In this document: one piece after another, positions 1-6,983 of the stretch | How the letters are laid out: every line of letters starts with the position of its first letter | Numbering within the stretch: the first letter of the stretch is position 1 | Origin: Pontiellaceae bacterium | Lineage (GTDB): Bacteria; Verrucomicrobiota; Kiritimatiellia; Kiritimatiellales; Pontiellaceae | Assembly (NCBI GenBank): GCA_016937035.1 | Contig: JAFGWS010000095.1 | Span: forward strand, 1 to 16,366 | Direction: 5' to 3' | DNA: 16,366 nt | Position numbers and translations under genes: made by a program | The notes under the pieces: generated by a model | The model's database searches: none | Told to the model about the DNA's origin: nothing | The model's input: the letters and a program-made list of their open reading frames with translations, nothing else

Positions 1-67
1 TCGAACCATCGAACTCGTAGAGGGCAGATTTACAGTCTGCTGCGTTTGACCGCTCCGCAACCCCACC
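1..67 (-). tRNA. tRNA-Tyr (anticodon GTA), 3' end cut by window edge
   Basis: Read on the minus strand, the gene starts at 67 with acceptor strand GGTGGGG. It has a D-arm with GGAGCGGTC, then an anticodon stem GCAGA/TCTGC around the loop CTGTAAA, which holds anticodon GTA. A long class-II-type variable arm follows, as expected for bacterial tRNA-Tyr, and the start of the T arm (GGTTCGA) lies at the window edge. The 3' half of the T stem and the acceptor 3' strand are outside the window. It is divergent from the sugar kinase gene. Confidence 0.93.
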
Positions 68-156
68 GTTCCCGATAAAGGAGCGACCAAGGTACTCGAA
101 TTTTTCGGTTTGTCTACTATGAATTTCCAAAAAAAACAGTTTAATTGGTCGGCACC

Positions 157-1098
157 ATGAATACATCTGCACAACCGATTATATGCTGTGGGTTTACACC
201 CTGCGTTCAACGCATTTTGGAGTTTACCCACGTCAAAAAAGGGGCGGTCAACCGCGCAAAAAACGTCACGTTAGGCATTGGAGGAAAAGGAGCAAACACG
301 GCGCGAATGGTTCATCAGCTAGGTCAAGAGGTGCTTTTACTGGGCTTTTCCGGCGGAGCGAACGGCGCATTGATGGAAAAAATACTGGAGGATGAAGGCG
401 TAACATTCAGACCTGTGCAGACAAAGGGCGAAACGCGTATCTGCCAGACGCTGGTGGAAGCAGGAGACTCGGAAACGACGGAGCTGGTGGAAGAAATGCC
501 GCCGCTGCAAGCCGATGAGTGGCAGCGTATGGTCGAGCTTCTGCAGGAACTCGATCTGACAAACTCCGTCGTTACGGTCTCGGGCAAACTGCCCGCCGGC
601 ACCCCCATCAATGCCTATGCACACATTGCGCAACGGGTGGCCGACGCGGGCGGAAAGCTTATTCTGGATGCGCCGGGCGAGCCGATGCTCGCGGCACTGA
701 AATACAATCCCTTCCTGGTAAAAATCAATGATACCGAACTGCTGCAGGCGGTCGGCGGCGAGGAGCTGCTCAAAAGCTGCCGCACGTTGTTAGAGCGCGG
801 AGCGCAGGCGGTATTAATCACGCGCGGCAGCCGATCAGCGCTTTACCTCGATCAGGAGCAGACGCTGGAGCTGATTCCCCCGAGAATTGAGGCCGTAAAC
901 CCGGTGGGCAGCGGCGATGCCGTAACGGCAGGTATTGCAGTCGCACTTGCCCAAGGACAGTCACTGGAGGAGATGCTGACCCAAGGAATGGCCTGCGGCG
1001 CGGCGAATGCTTTAAATCTTGTATCGGGCACGCTCCTTATGGAGGATGTCGCCCTTTTACGCCGCAAAGTCCAAATTTCAAAATTTTCCGGCGCATAG
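157..1098 (+). CDS. PfkB-family sugar (phosphate) kinase, 1-phosphofructokinase/LacC-like
   Basis: A ribokinase/PfkB-fold kinase of 313 aa, predicted to phosphorylate a sugar or sugar phosphate in the cytoplasm with ATP. Visible motifs are the N-terminal glycine motif GGKGAN (residues 42-47), VKINDTEL (188-195), ITRG (221-224) and the C-terminal signature NPVGSGDA (248-255), whose Asp254 is the expected catalytic base. ATG at 157 is preferred over an in-frame TTG at 145 because family homology begins just after it; neither has a clear Shine-Dalgarno sequence. The strand that usually reads NPAxDR in this subfamily reads TPCVQR here, so the substrate-contacting Asp is Gln18. uxuA starts 31 bp downstream on the same strand, so the two probably form an operon. 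The substrate is unknown; it could be a hexose phosphate or a keto-deoxy sugar acid. Confidence 0.85.
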   Translation: MNTSAQPIICCGFTPCVQRILEFTHVKKGAVNRAKNVTLGIGGKGANTARMVHQLGQEVLLLGFSGGANGALMEKILEDEGVTFRPVQTKGETRICQTLVEAGDSETTELVEEMPPLQADEWQRMVELLQELDLTNSVVTVSGKLPAGTPINAYAHIAQRVADAGGKLILDAPGEPMLAALKYNPFLVKINDTELLQAVGGEELLKSCRTLLERGAQAVLITRGSRSALYLDQEQTLELIPPRIEAVNPVGSGDAVTAGIAVALAQGQSLEEMLTQGMACGAANALNLVSGTLLMEDVALLRRKVQISKFSGA

Positions 1099-1129
1099 TC
1101 AAAAAAGGTTTAAAACAGGATTCAGTGAC

Positions 1130-2347
1130 ATGACAGTCGAGACAGAGACGTACAATCTGCCCGAAGAGGGCTTTCGGTGGTTTGGTCCGGGCGATCCCGT
1201 ACCGCTCTCTTATATTCGCCAGGCGGGTGTTTCCGGCGTATTCACCTCGCTCCATCAAATTCCCTACGGTGAGCTGTGGCCGCGCGAGATCATTCGCGAA
1301 CGCAAGGCTATGCTTGAGGAGGCGGGTCTGCGCTGGAGTGTGGTGGAATCGCTGCCGGTTCACGAAGCAATCAAAACCGGGCGCGGCGACCTGAAGACGC
1401 TCTTTGCAAACTACACGCAGAGCCTGCGCAATCTGGCGGAAGAGGATATTCACACGATCATCTACAACTTTATGCCGGTGCTCGACTGGGTGCGCACCGA
1501 AATGCGCATGGTGCTGCCCGACGGCGCGATCAGCATGAAATATAATCCTGTCCACTTTGCCGCATTTGAAATTCATGCGCTCCAGCGCCCGGGTGCGGAA
1601 AATGATTATTCCGCCGAACAGCGGGAGCAGGCCGCAGCGTGGTGGAACAGCTTGAACGATGCCGCACGCGAAACCTACATCCAAAGCATCATTGATGTCT
1701 TCCCCGGCTGCAAGTGGGGTCTTTCACTCGATGATCTGCGCGAAATGCTGGCGCAGTATAAAGAAACCAGCACCGATGCCCTGCGCACTAATCTGAGCCG
1801 TTTTCTGGATGCGGTTATTCCGACCGCAGAAGAAGTCGGCGCTCGGATGGCGGTTCACCCCGACGATCCCCCGTTCCCCGTACTCGGTCTTCCGCGTATC
1901 GTTTCGACAGCAGACGATGTGGAAGCATTGTTTAATATGGCTGACTCCCCTGCCAACGGCTTATGTTTCTGCGCCGGGTCGTTCAGTGCACGCGGCGACA
2001 ACGATCTTCCGGAGATGATGAAGCGCTTCGGCCCAAGAATCCATGCCGTCCACCTGCGCAGCACACAACGGCTGCCCGATGGCTCGTTCTACGAGGCCGG
2101 CCACTTGGGCGGCTCCGTGGATATGTATGTGCTGGTGAAAAATCTCCTCGGCGAACAGGATCGACGGAAGGCAGAGGGCCGCGCGGATTGGCAGATTACG
2201 CTTCGACCGGATCACGGCCATGTCATGATGGATGACCTTGCAAAGCCGGAAGGAATTACGCCGGGCTATTCCTGTATCGGAAGAACCCGCGGACTCGCGG
2301 AACTGCGCGGATTGATGTACGGCATTCGGCGTTCAGAAAACACGTGA
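1130..2347 (+). CDS. uxuA: Mannonate dehydratase UxuA
   Basis: Dehydrates D-mannonate to 2-keto-3-deoxy-D-gluconate in hexuronate (for example glucuronate) catabolism; a cytoplasmic metal-dependent TIM-barrel enzyme. The 405-aa length is close to the approximately 394 aa of E. coli UxuA. Recognisable blocks are GVFTSLHQIP (36-45), the metal/substrate region HPDDPP (243-248), FCAGSF (280-285), HAVHLR (305-310) and RPDHGH (359-364), which supply the His, Cys and Asp ligands of the family. ATG 1130 is chosen because AGGA at 1117-1120 lies 9 nt upstream and family homology starts shortly after; the reading frame is open further upstream but only over the kinase gene. It is likely co-transcribed with that kinase. 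No uxuB, uxaC, kdgK or kdgA is in the window. Confidence 0.95.
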   Translation: MTVETETYNLPEEGFRWFGPGDPVPLSYIRQAGVSGVFTSLHQIPYGELWPREIIRERKAMLEEAGLRWSVVESLPVHEAIKTGRGDLKTLFANYTQSLRNLAEEDIHTIIYNFMPVLDWVRTEMRMVLPDGAISMKYNPVHFAAFEIHALQRPGAENDYSAEQREQAAAWWNSLNDAARETYIQSIIDVFPGCKWGLSLDDLREMLAQYKETSTDALRTNLSRFLDAVIPTAEEVGARMAVHPDDPPFPVLGLPRIVSTADDVEALFNMADSPANGLCFCAGSFSARGDNDLPEMMKRFGPRIHAVHLRSTQRLPDGSFYEAGHLGGSVDMYVLVKNLLGEQDRRKAEGRADWQITLRPDHGHVMMDDLAKPEGITPGYSCIGRTRGLAELRGLMYGIRRSENT

Positions 2348-2427
2348 ATATCAAACGGGAACCTTCAACCTCCATTTTTTGACGCTTGGCGCTTTTACGC
2401 CCGGTTCAAAATACGCTACAAACAGGC

Positions 2428-2508
2428 ATGAAATCGGTCGGTAACGAAAGTAAAAAGCGGGTGCATGTGCTCTTTTCCGGGCGAGTGCAGGGGGTTGGCT
2501 TCCGATGA
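2428..2508 (+). pseudogene. Acylphosphatase N-terminal remnant (26 codons)
   Basis: A 26-codon ORF starting at ATG 2428 ends with FSGRVQGVGFR followed directly by a stop. That string is the hallmark first strand and phosphate-binding loop of acylphosphatases, including the catalytic Arg at its end. Intact acylphosphatases are about 90 aa; here everything after the Arg, including the catalytic Asn region, is missing. The stop TGA (2506-2508) overlaps the ATG (2505-2507) of the following phosphoesterase as ATGA. The simplest reading is a deletion that removed the rest of the acylphosphatase gene up to the next start codon. The stub may still be translated and could couple translation to the downstream gene, but that is inference. 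Confidence 0.75.
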
Positions 2509-3230
2509 AATATGCCGTCTTGGGAGATCTGCACGCCAATCTGGAGGCACTGGAGGCCGTTTTACACGATGCTGAAAAACAGGGAGCAACCCACTATGCC
2601 TGCACGGGTGACTTGGTCGGCTACAACGCCGACCCGCGCACGTGTCTGAAGCTCATCCGTTCGCTCAACTGCGAAACCGTGCAGGGCAACCACGACTTTC
2701 ACGCCTGCGATTCGAGTTCCATGGAACTCTTCACTTCCATGGCCCGCAAGAGCATTCAGTGGACGCGCAAACAGCTCACCGCACCCCAGCGCAAATATCT
2801 CAGCGCCCTGCCGCTGATTAAAGACCTGGAAAACTTCACGCTCGTACACAGCTCGCTGTACAACCCCGAACAGTGGAACTATATCTTCAAGCCCGACGCA
2901 GCTGAATCCAGTTTCCGCAATCAGTTTTCCAACGTCTGCTTTTTCGGCCACACCCATGTTCCGCTCGCCTTTATCACCGATGGAACCTCAATGGAAAAAG
3001 GCTTCTACAAAACCATCCAGCTGCGTCCAGGCTTTAAATACCTCATCAATGTCGGCAGCGTCGGCCAGCCGCGCGACCGCGACTCCAGAACGGGTTATGT
3101 GCTCTACGACCTCGAAGCGCAGACGATCACAATGCGGCGGATTGAATATGACATAAAGACAACCCAGCGAAAAATCCGCGATGCAGGCCTCCCCTTCCGC
3201 AATGCGTTGCGGCTCACGTACGGACGCTGA
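2505..3230 (+). CDS. Calcineurin-like metallophosphoesterase
   Basis: A 241-aa cytoplasmic protein of the calcineurin-like (binuclear metal) phosphoesterase superfamily, in the compact bacterial group that includes YfcE-like enzymes. The metal-binding motifs occur in order: GDLH (7-10), GDLVGYN (35-41), GNHD (61-64), VHSS (114-117) and GHTH (148-151), followed by NVGSVGQPRD (182-191). The N-terminus MKYAVLGDLHANLEAL is a natural start for the family. AGGGGG about 10 nt upstream may act as Shine-Dalgarno, and the ATG overlaps the stop of the acylphosphatase stub. No signal peptide is visible. The substrate cannot be told from sequence. It converges on the IspD-like gene with a gap of only 7 bp. 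Confidence 0.9.
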   Translation: MKYAVLGDLHANLEALEAVLHDAEKQGATHYACTGDLVGYNADPRTCLKLIRSLNCETVQGNHDFHACDSSSMELFTSMARKSIQWTRKQLTAPQRKYLSALPLIKDLENFTLVHSSLYNPEQWNYIFKPDAAESSFRNQFSNVCFFGHTHVPLAFITDGTSMEKGFYKTIQLRPGFKYLINVGSVGQPRDRDSRTGYVLYDLEAQTITMRRIEYDIKTTQRKIRDAGLPFRNALRLTYGR

Positions 3231-3237
3231 GTGCGAA

Positions 3238-3918
3238 TTAAACCAGCTTGGCGTTGATATATGCCGAAGCGATGGCAAGATCCCCCGAACTGCGGATCTT
3301 CAGGTTCAACGGACCGGACTCGACCATATGCACCTCCGCCGGCTTGCGGATAAATTCCGATTCGTCATCGATGATTTTAAGCGCCTTGTTTTTTACTATC
3401 TTTTCCAGAAGGTCGATTTTAAACACCTGCGGCGTTTCCGCACGCCACGCCGTATGACGTTCGAGCGTGGCAACCGCCTTCAGTCCCTTCGGCGCGGTCT
3501 TCACCGCATCCAACAATCGATGCGCCGCAATCGCACACCCATAGCGCTTGGCCGACTTCACCGCGCTCTCAAAAACGGCCTTTGTCGTAAACGGTCGCGA
3601 CGCCTCATGCAGCACAATCACCGACGGCGAATTCGGAATTTTATTAAACACCGTCTTAAGCGTACTCGCTCGACTTGTTCCGCCGACCACGACCCCTTTA
3701 ATTTTGGAAAATCCGTACCGCCGAATCAAATGAAGTGCCGCATCCACTCGTGCTTTTGACACCGCCAGAATCACTCCGTCCACGCTCGCTGTTCCCTCCA
3801 GCGTTTTCAACGAGTGAGCCAATACCGGCATATTTCCTAACGTAAGAAAACCAACCTCCGGCCCGGAATCAAGCTCCTCTTCCTTTCCACACGCAACCAC
3901 GATGGCCAACACATTCAT
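3238..3918 (-). CDS. ispD: IspD-like cytidylyltransferase (2-C-methyl-D-erythritol 4-phosphate cytidylyltransferase family), divergent active site
   Basis: IspD couples CTP with methylerythritol 4-phosphate in the non-mevalonate isoprenoid pathway. The 226-aa length and the order of blocks fit: VVVGG (76-80), HEASRPF (104-110, normally HDAARPF), TLERHTAWRAETPQVF (151-166), IDDESEF (183-189) and LNLKIRSSGDLAIAS (204-218). The N-terminal nucleotide loop is odd. Instead of AAGxGxRM...PKQ it reads VACGKEEELDSGPEV, so the residue aligned with E. coli catalytic Lys27 is Glu21, and no Arg stands at the Arg20 position. Arg154 and Lys207 of the later motifs are kept. It may be a degenerate or repurposed paralogue. 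The start has a good Shine-Dalgarno AAGGAGAG about 6 nt upstream and a strong upstream promoter. Confidence 0.8.
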   Translation of the reverse strand: MNVLAIVVACGKEEELDSGPEVGFLTLGNMPVLAHSLKTLEGTASVDGVILAVSKARVDAALHLIRRYGFSKIKGVVVGGTSRASTLKTVFNKIPNSPSVIVLHEASRPFTTKAVFESAVKSAKRYGCAIAAHRLLDAVKTAPKGLKAVATLERHTAWRAETPQVFKIDLLEKIVKNKALKIIDDESEFIRKPAEVHMVESGPLNLKIRSSGDLAIASAYINAKLV

Positions 3919-3966
3919 AATGCACTCTCCTTAAGCTGTTCTCCCACAAACACCCACAACAAGGGA

Positions 3967-3995
3967 GGTATAGAATGCCAAACAATCTGTGTCAA
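3967..3995 (-). promoter_or_regulatory. Sigma-70-type promoter for the IspD-like gene
   Basis: On the minus strand a perfect -35 TTGACA (3990-3995) is followed by a 17-nt spacer and a -10 TATACC (3967-3972). The expected start of transcription, near 3960, leaves a leader of about 40 nt that ends in the Shine-Dalgarno AAGGAGAG before the ATG at 3918. Position, orientation and spacing all fit; I did not test it against background. Confidence 0.7.
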
Positions 3996-4127
3996 CATCT
4001 TACACCCAAATAACCATCAACATCAATCTCACCGGTTACCTCCGCACCGCGAATTTCCGGATCGTCAATGAACACTCGAGCACGCAGCCCTTGGTCTATT
4101 ATATCTCACGCAAAGCCGGTAGAGCAG

Positions 4128-4149
4128 GCCCGACGGGCGGCTGTTACAA
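4128..4149 (-). repeat. TTGTAAC motif plus GC hairpin, REP-like
   Basis: On the minus strand the sequence reads GTTGTAACAGCCGCCCGTCG and then GGC; its GCCCG-A-CGGGC core (4128-4138) can fold back. CATTG followed by GTTGTAAC also precedes the first hairpin of the 52-bp palindrome at 15400, which suggests one family of elements. Only a short stretch matches, so this is tentative. Confidence 0.35.
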
Positions 4150-4213
4150 CGCAATGCCTTTCTTCATGTATATGGTTCCAATTTCCCGGCATTCCCGGTT
4201 TAGCCTGTCGCCA

Positions 4214-4271
4214 CGCGTATTTCGTGGTCAATCTGCCCGGTTCTCTGTTTTTGCGCAACGAGGACGTTGCG
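4214..4271 (-). repeat. Dispersed hairpin repeat, copy 1
   Basis: Read on the minus strand: a hairpin CGCAACG-TCCT-CGTTGCG (4254-4271, 7-bp stem, 4-nt loop), then three bases, then a 37-nt tail (4214-4250) that starts AAACAGAGAA and ends AAATACGCG. The tail matches 29 of 37 positions of the tail at 9663-9699, also on the minus strand and also next to a hairpin with a 4-nt loop. Stem sequences differ but keep pairing. Confidence 0.65.
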
Positions 4272-4335
4272 TCTACGCCATGATGAATTGGCTCGCTCTC
4301 TTTTTTGGCCGGCGAATCTACATAGCGAAGGCACA

Positions 4336-5604
4336 TTAAACCACGCTGTGAAAGCGCTTCATGAGCCAGAGGCCGAGGATATACGAGACGGCCCCGATCA
4401 ACAGAAGCAGTCCGCAGGCAGGCAACATTTCAATAAAACTCAGCTCGCGCCAGATGCCGCCTTCCAACACATAGATGCTCCAGCGCACGGGGCTGATAAG
4501 GCTTACGGGCCGCAGCCAATCCGGCATAAACACCAGCGGAACCATGCCCCCGCCAAGCATCGACATGACCATCATGATGGCCCAGCCCGCCCCGCCGACA
4601 CTCTGCTCCGTACGGCCAATGGTGGAGACCATCATCATTACTCCGACGAAACAGAGCATGACGCACAGCGCCCCGAAGAAAAAGAGCGGAATGTTTACAA
4701 ACGGCACCTTGAATAAGCCCCAGCCCACGATAAATAGACTCACAACAACAAAGAGGCAGGTCAGGAAACAGGCCAATCCTTTACCGGCAAGAATCTGCCC
4801 TTCAGAGAGCGGGCAGGTACGCAGGCGCTGCATGGTTCCCACCGTGCGTTCCCGAACCAGCGAAACCGCAAAGGTGGCGGCGCAACCCAGTATCCCCCAC
4901 AGGATCGCCTGAGGAAAGGTGATCTGGAATGAGTTGGTCGGGCCGTGACGTTCGCGATTAATTTCCACCGTTGGGATTTCCAAGTTTAATTTCATCGCCG
5001 ACTCATCGGTATTGAGTTCATCGACATCCTCAAGTATCAGCTCCAGCGCATCAAAAAAGAGCAGCAGTGTTGTCGATTCAAAATCGGGATCGTCCGATGA
5101 ACGTACATCATCCCTCCATAAATCCAGTTGTTCGTGCAGGCGGTCGAGATCGGTAAACTGCGACTGCATCACCTCGAAGAGCGACTGAACGATCATTCCC
5201 TGAAGAAAACCCAACTCCATCGTTCGCGCGGGATCAGATGCCATTTCAATGGTTCGCTCCTCAGAAAAAAATCCGCCCAGCCCTTCACCGAAACCCGGAT
5301 TCAAAAAAAGCGCACAGGCAAGATTTCCCTTTCGCACCCGCTCCAGCGCATCCTCGCGAGAAAGAGTGGCCACCTCCAGTGATTCCCGAGCCCGGAGGGC
5401 TTCTGTAAAATCTTCCGAAAAAGGGGTCTGGTCTTCATCGACCACGCCGACCACAATCTGACTTGGACCGTCGCTCATCCCTGAAAATATCACCCCGAAA
5501 AAGAGCGCAAACAAAATAGGGAAACCGAAAACCCAAAACAGGTTTCCCTTATCCTTCATGAGCACGGCCAGATCCTTGACCGCCATATAAAAAATACGCT
5601 TCAT
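4336..5604 (-). CDS. ABC-2 type transporter permease
   Basis: Membrane subunit of an ABC-2 class exporter, 422 aa. One membrane segment lies near the N-terminus (about 21-41). A large extracytoplasmic domain (about 45-225) follows, then five segments at about 229-249, 276-298, 304-327, 339-360 and 393-415. This 1+5 layout with a big loop after the first segment is typical of NatB/YhgE-like permeases that work with a separate ATPase. Its ATG overlaps the TGA of the upstream ATPase gene by 4 bp, so translation is probably coupled and the two form the transporter, likely as a dimer of each. Substrates in the family include drugs, lipids and ions; nothing here identifies one. Confidence 0.92.
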   Translation of the reverse strand: MKRIFYMAVKDLAVLMKDKGNLFWVFGFPILFALFFGVIFSGMSDGPSQIVVGVVDEDQTPFSEDFTEALRARESLEVATLSREDALERVRKGNLACALFLNPGFGEGLGGFFSEERTIEMASDPARTMELGFLQGMIVQSLFEVMQSQFTDLDRLHEQLDLWRDDVRSSDDPDFESTTLLLFFDALELILEDVDELNTDESAMKLNLEIPTVEINRERHGPTNSFQITFPQAILWGILGCAATFAVSLVRERTVGTMQRLRTCPLSEGQILAGKGLACFLTCLFVVVSLFIVGWGLFKVPFVNIPLFFFGALCVMLCFVGVMMMVSTIGRTEQSVGGAGWAIMMVMSMLGGGMVPLVFMPDWLRPVSLISPVRWSIYVLEGGIWRELSFIEMLPACGLLLLIGAVSYILGLWLMKRFHSVV

Positions 5605-6515
5605 GAGTCCCTCAGTGTTCGCCCGGTGAGATTTAAAAACACGTCTTCCAAATCGGCCGCCTCCATCTTCAGACTGCTCAACTGAATTCCGGCGTTGTAC
5701 AGCCCGGTCAGCTCCGCCAGCGGATTGCGCGAATCAAAACAAAGCGTCTGATCGACCATGCAGGCGGTTTCATTATTCAGACAGGAAAGAATTTGATCTT
5801 TATCAGCCGCACCGTCGGTCAGACAGGCTTCTATACGAGCCGCACCGCCATACTGGTCAATCAGGTTAGGAACCGTATCCAACGCCAGAATCTTTCCGGC
5901 ATCCATAATGGCAACACGGTCGCACAGGCGCTGGGCCTCTTCCATGTAGTGCGTGGTATAAATCAGCGTCTTCCCGTGCGCCTTCATATTTTCGATCGTG
6001 TCAAAAATCAGGTTTCGCGACTGCGGGTCCACGCCCACTGTCGGCTCATCCAGCAGGATGACCTTGGGATCGTGCAGCAGCGAACTCACCAGATTCAGCC
6101 GCCGCTTCATTCCCCCGCTATACGTTGCCACACTGTCTTTTGCGCGGTCCTTGAGCAGCGAAATCGCCAAACAGACTTCAACCCGTTCCTCCAGCTGCGC
6201 ACCGGACAGGCCAAACAACCGACCAAAAAAACGGAGGTTTTCCAGCGCCGACAACTCTTCATACAAAGCAATCGACTGCGGCACCACGCCGAGACAGCGC
6301 CGAACATCAATCTTCGTCGGGTCCGCCTGTCCCTGAATACGCAGCTCGCCCTGATCCGGATGAACCAATCCGCAGAGACAACTGATCAACGTTGTTTTCC
6401 CGGCACCGTTCGGCCCCAGCAACCCAAAGGTCGTCCCCTCCTCGACCTCAAAGCTCAGACCGTCCAGCGCCACCGTGCGCCCATAACGCTTATACACATT
6501 TTGAACTGATATCAT
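5601..6515 (-). CDS. ABC transporter ATP-binding protein (ABC-2 exporter ATPase)
   Basis: Cytoplasmic ATPase that powers the adjacent permease, 304 aa. All nucleotide-binding motifs are intact: Walker A GPNGAGKTT (34-42), Q-loop VVPQ (77-80), signature YSGGMKRRLNL (132-142), Walker B VILLDEP (152-158) with its catalytic Glu, and the switch His in TTHYMEE (187-193). The region after about residue 210 is the variable C-terminal extension seen in DrrA/NatA-type subunits. The start at 6515 has GAGGG 4 nt upstream. A possible promoter lies at about 6556-6583. It overlaps the permease start as ATGA, a standard two-gene exporter operon. Confidence 0.95.
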   Translation of the reverse strand: MISVQNVYKRYGRTVALDGLSFEVEEGTTFGLLGPNGAGKTTLISCLCGLVHPDQGELRIQGQADPTKIDVRRCLGVVPQSIALYEELSALENLRFFGRLFGLSGAQLEERVEVCLAISLLKDRAKDSVATYSGGMKRRLNLVSSLLHDPKVILLDEPTVGVDPQSRNLIFDTIENMKAHGKTLIYTTHYMEEAQRLCDRVAIMDAGKILALDTVPNLIDQYGGAARIEACLTDGAADKDQILSCLNNETACMVDQTLCFDSRNPLAELTGLYNAGIQLSSLKMEAADLEDVFLNLTGRTLRDS

Positions 6516-6555
6516 AATCCCTCAACGGCCCAAACAGGTTACAAACTTTCAATAG

Positions 6556-6583
6556 GGTATAAAATACATTAGCCCAGCGACAA
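6556..6583 (-). promoter_or_regulatory. Possible promoter of the ABC exporter operon
   Basis: Minus strand: -35 TTGTCG (6578-6583), 16-nt spacer, -10 TATACC (6556-6561), about 40 nt before the ATPase start at 6515. The -10 hexamer equals that of the IspD-like promoter. The spacer is one short and the -35 matches 4 of 6, so this is moderate to weak. Confidence 0.35.
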
Positions 6584-6669
6584 GCACTATTCATCGACCA
6601 TCATCTTGCGATCCGGGCTTTTTTGGGGCTTGTCTCTCTTTCTCTTTTCAGCCGCTACGTTCAATGTAT

Positions 6670-6685
6670 GTTTCAGAGCTGAAAC
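6670..6685. repeat. Perfect inverted repeat, operator-like
   Basis: GTTTCAG and CTGAAAC separated by AG form a perfect 7+2+7 palindrome. Such short-spaced dyads can be repressor sites; the 2-base gap makes an RNA hairpin unlikely. It lies about 35 bp upstream of the small ORF at 6720. Confidence 0.4.
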
Positions 6686-6719
6686 GTGTACAGAAATAAC
6701 CGATTGCAAGGAGGCAGAT

Positions 6720-6983
6720 ATGACTTGGATATTTATTGCATACGAACTGGTGCTGATTTATCTGGCGACCCATCAGGATAAAGTGAAGGAGAAAGGAACT
6801 CTGCGCTCTACCCTTATTTGTCGTGCGCCACGATGCTTTATCAACGACGCGCCGGGTGCGGGGCGTTATTTTTTATTTCCGCCGGGCTTTATCACGTCGA
6901 CAGCATCGGTCTGCCAGCCGTCTTCAGTACGAATTCGAACAGTAAGTTCCGTATCGTCATTAACGTTTTTCGCACCAGGTTGA
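6720..6983 (+). CDS. Small hypothetical protein with strong ribosome binding site
   Basis: An 87-codon frame whose ATG at 6720 follows AAGGAGG by about 6 nt, one of the best Shine-Dalgarno sequences in the window. The first residues, MTWIFIAYELVLIYLATHQD, form a short hydrophobic helix followed by charged residues, as in small membrane peptides. The 3' part runs antisense over the last 118 bp of the TPR-like gene and passes through a terminator-like hairpin, so the true product, if any, may be shorter or the gene may have lost its end. No homology was recognised. It may be a decayed small gene. Confidence 0.3.
   Translation: MTWIFIAYELVLIYLATHQDKVKEKGTLRSTLICRAPRCFINDAPGAGRYFLFPPGFITSTASVCQPSSVRIRTVSSVSSLTFFAPG
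6847..6874 (+). terminator. Terminator-like hairpin (plus strand)
   Basis: ACGCGCC (6847-6853) and GGGGCGT (6860-6866) pair at 6 of 7 positions around a 6-nt loop, followed by TATTTTTT. This is an intrinsic-terminator shape for plus-strand transcripts. The T run is at the same time the AAA AAA TAA end of the minus-strand TPR gene, so chance overlap is possible. Confidence 0.4.

Larger units (their letters stand above)
3919..4335. other. 417-bp intergenic stretch with promoter and hairpin repeats
   Basis: Between the IspD-like start and the end of the ABC permease, both on the minus strand. It holds the IspD promoter on the left, a TTGTAAC-plus-hairpin element (4128-4149) and a hairpin plus 37-bp repeat (4214-4271). 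Open frames on both strands are short and lack convincing ribosome binding sites. One, minus strand 4106-4336, starts by TAATG overlap with the permease stop and runs through the repeat; I regard it as a repeat-derived frame, not a gene. Confidence 0.6.
6516..6865. other. 350-bp stretch between exporter operon start and TPR gene end
   Basis: Holds the presumed exporter promoter, a perfect 7-bp inverted repeat at 6670-6685, a short plus-strand ORF from 6720 with a strong Shine-Dalgarno, and a plus-strand terminator-like hairpin at 6847-6874. No conserved protein was recognised. Confidence 0.5.

Noticed and set aside
1037..1684. 215-codon minus-strand frame over uxuA
   Set aside because: Complement of a highly conserved gene; no motif in the minus frame.
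2348..2427. Promoter starting with TTGACG at 2379 for the acylphosphatase stub and phosphoesterase
   Set aside because: No acceptable -10 hexamer lies 16-18 nt downstream.
3181..3759. 192-codon plus-strand frame
   Set aside because: It is antisense to the IspD-like gene, which has family motifs, a promoter and a Shine-Dalgarno; the frame gives an Arg/His-rich sequence typical of a shadow.
3989..4339. Plus-strand 116-codon frame in the intergenic region
   Set aside because: No Shine-Dalgarno, runs through the hairpin repeats and antisense across the IspD promoter; no similarity recognised.
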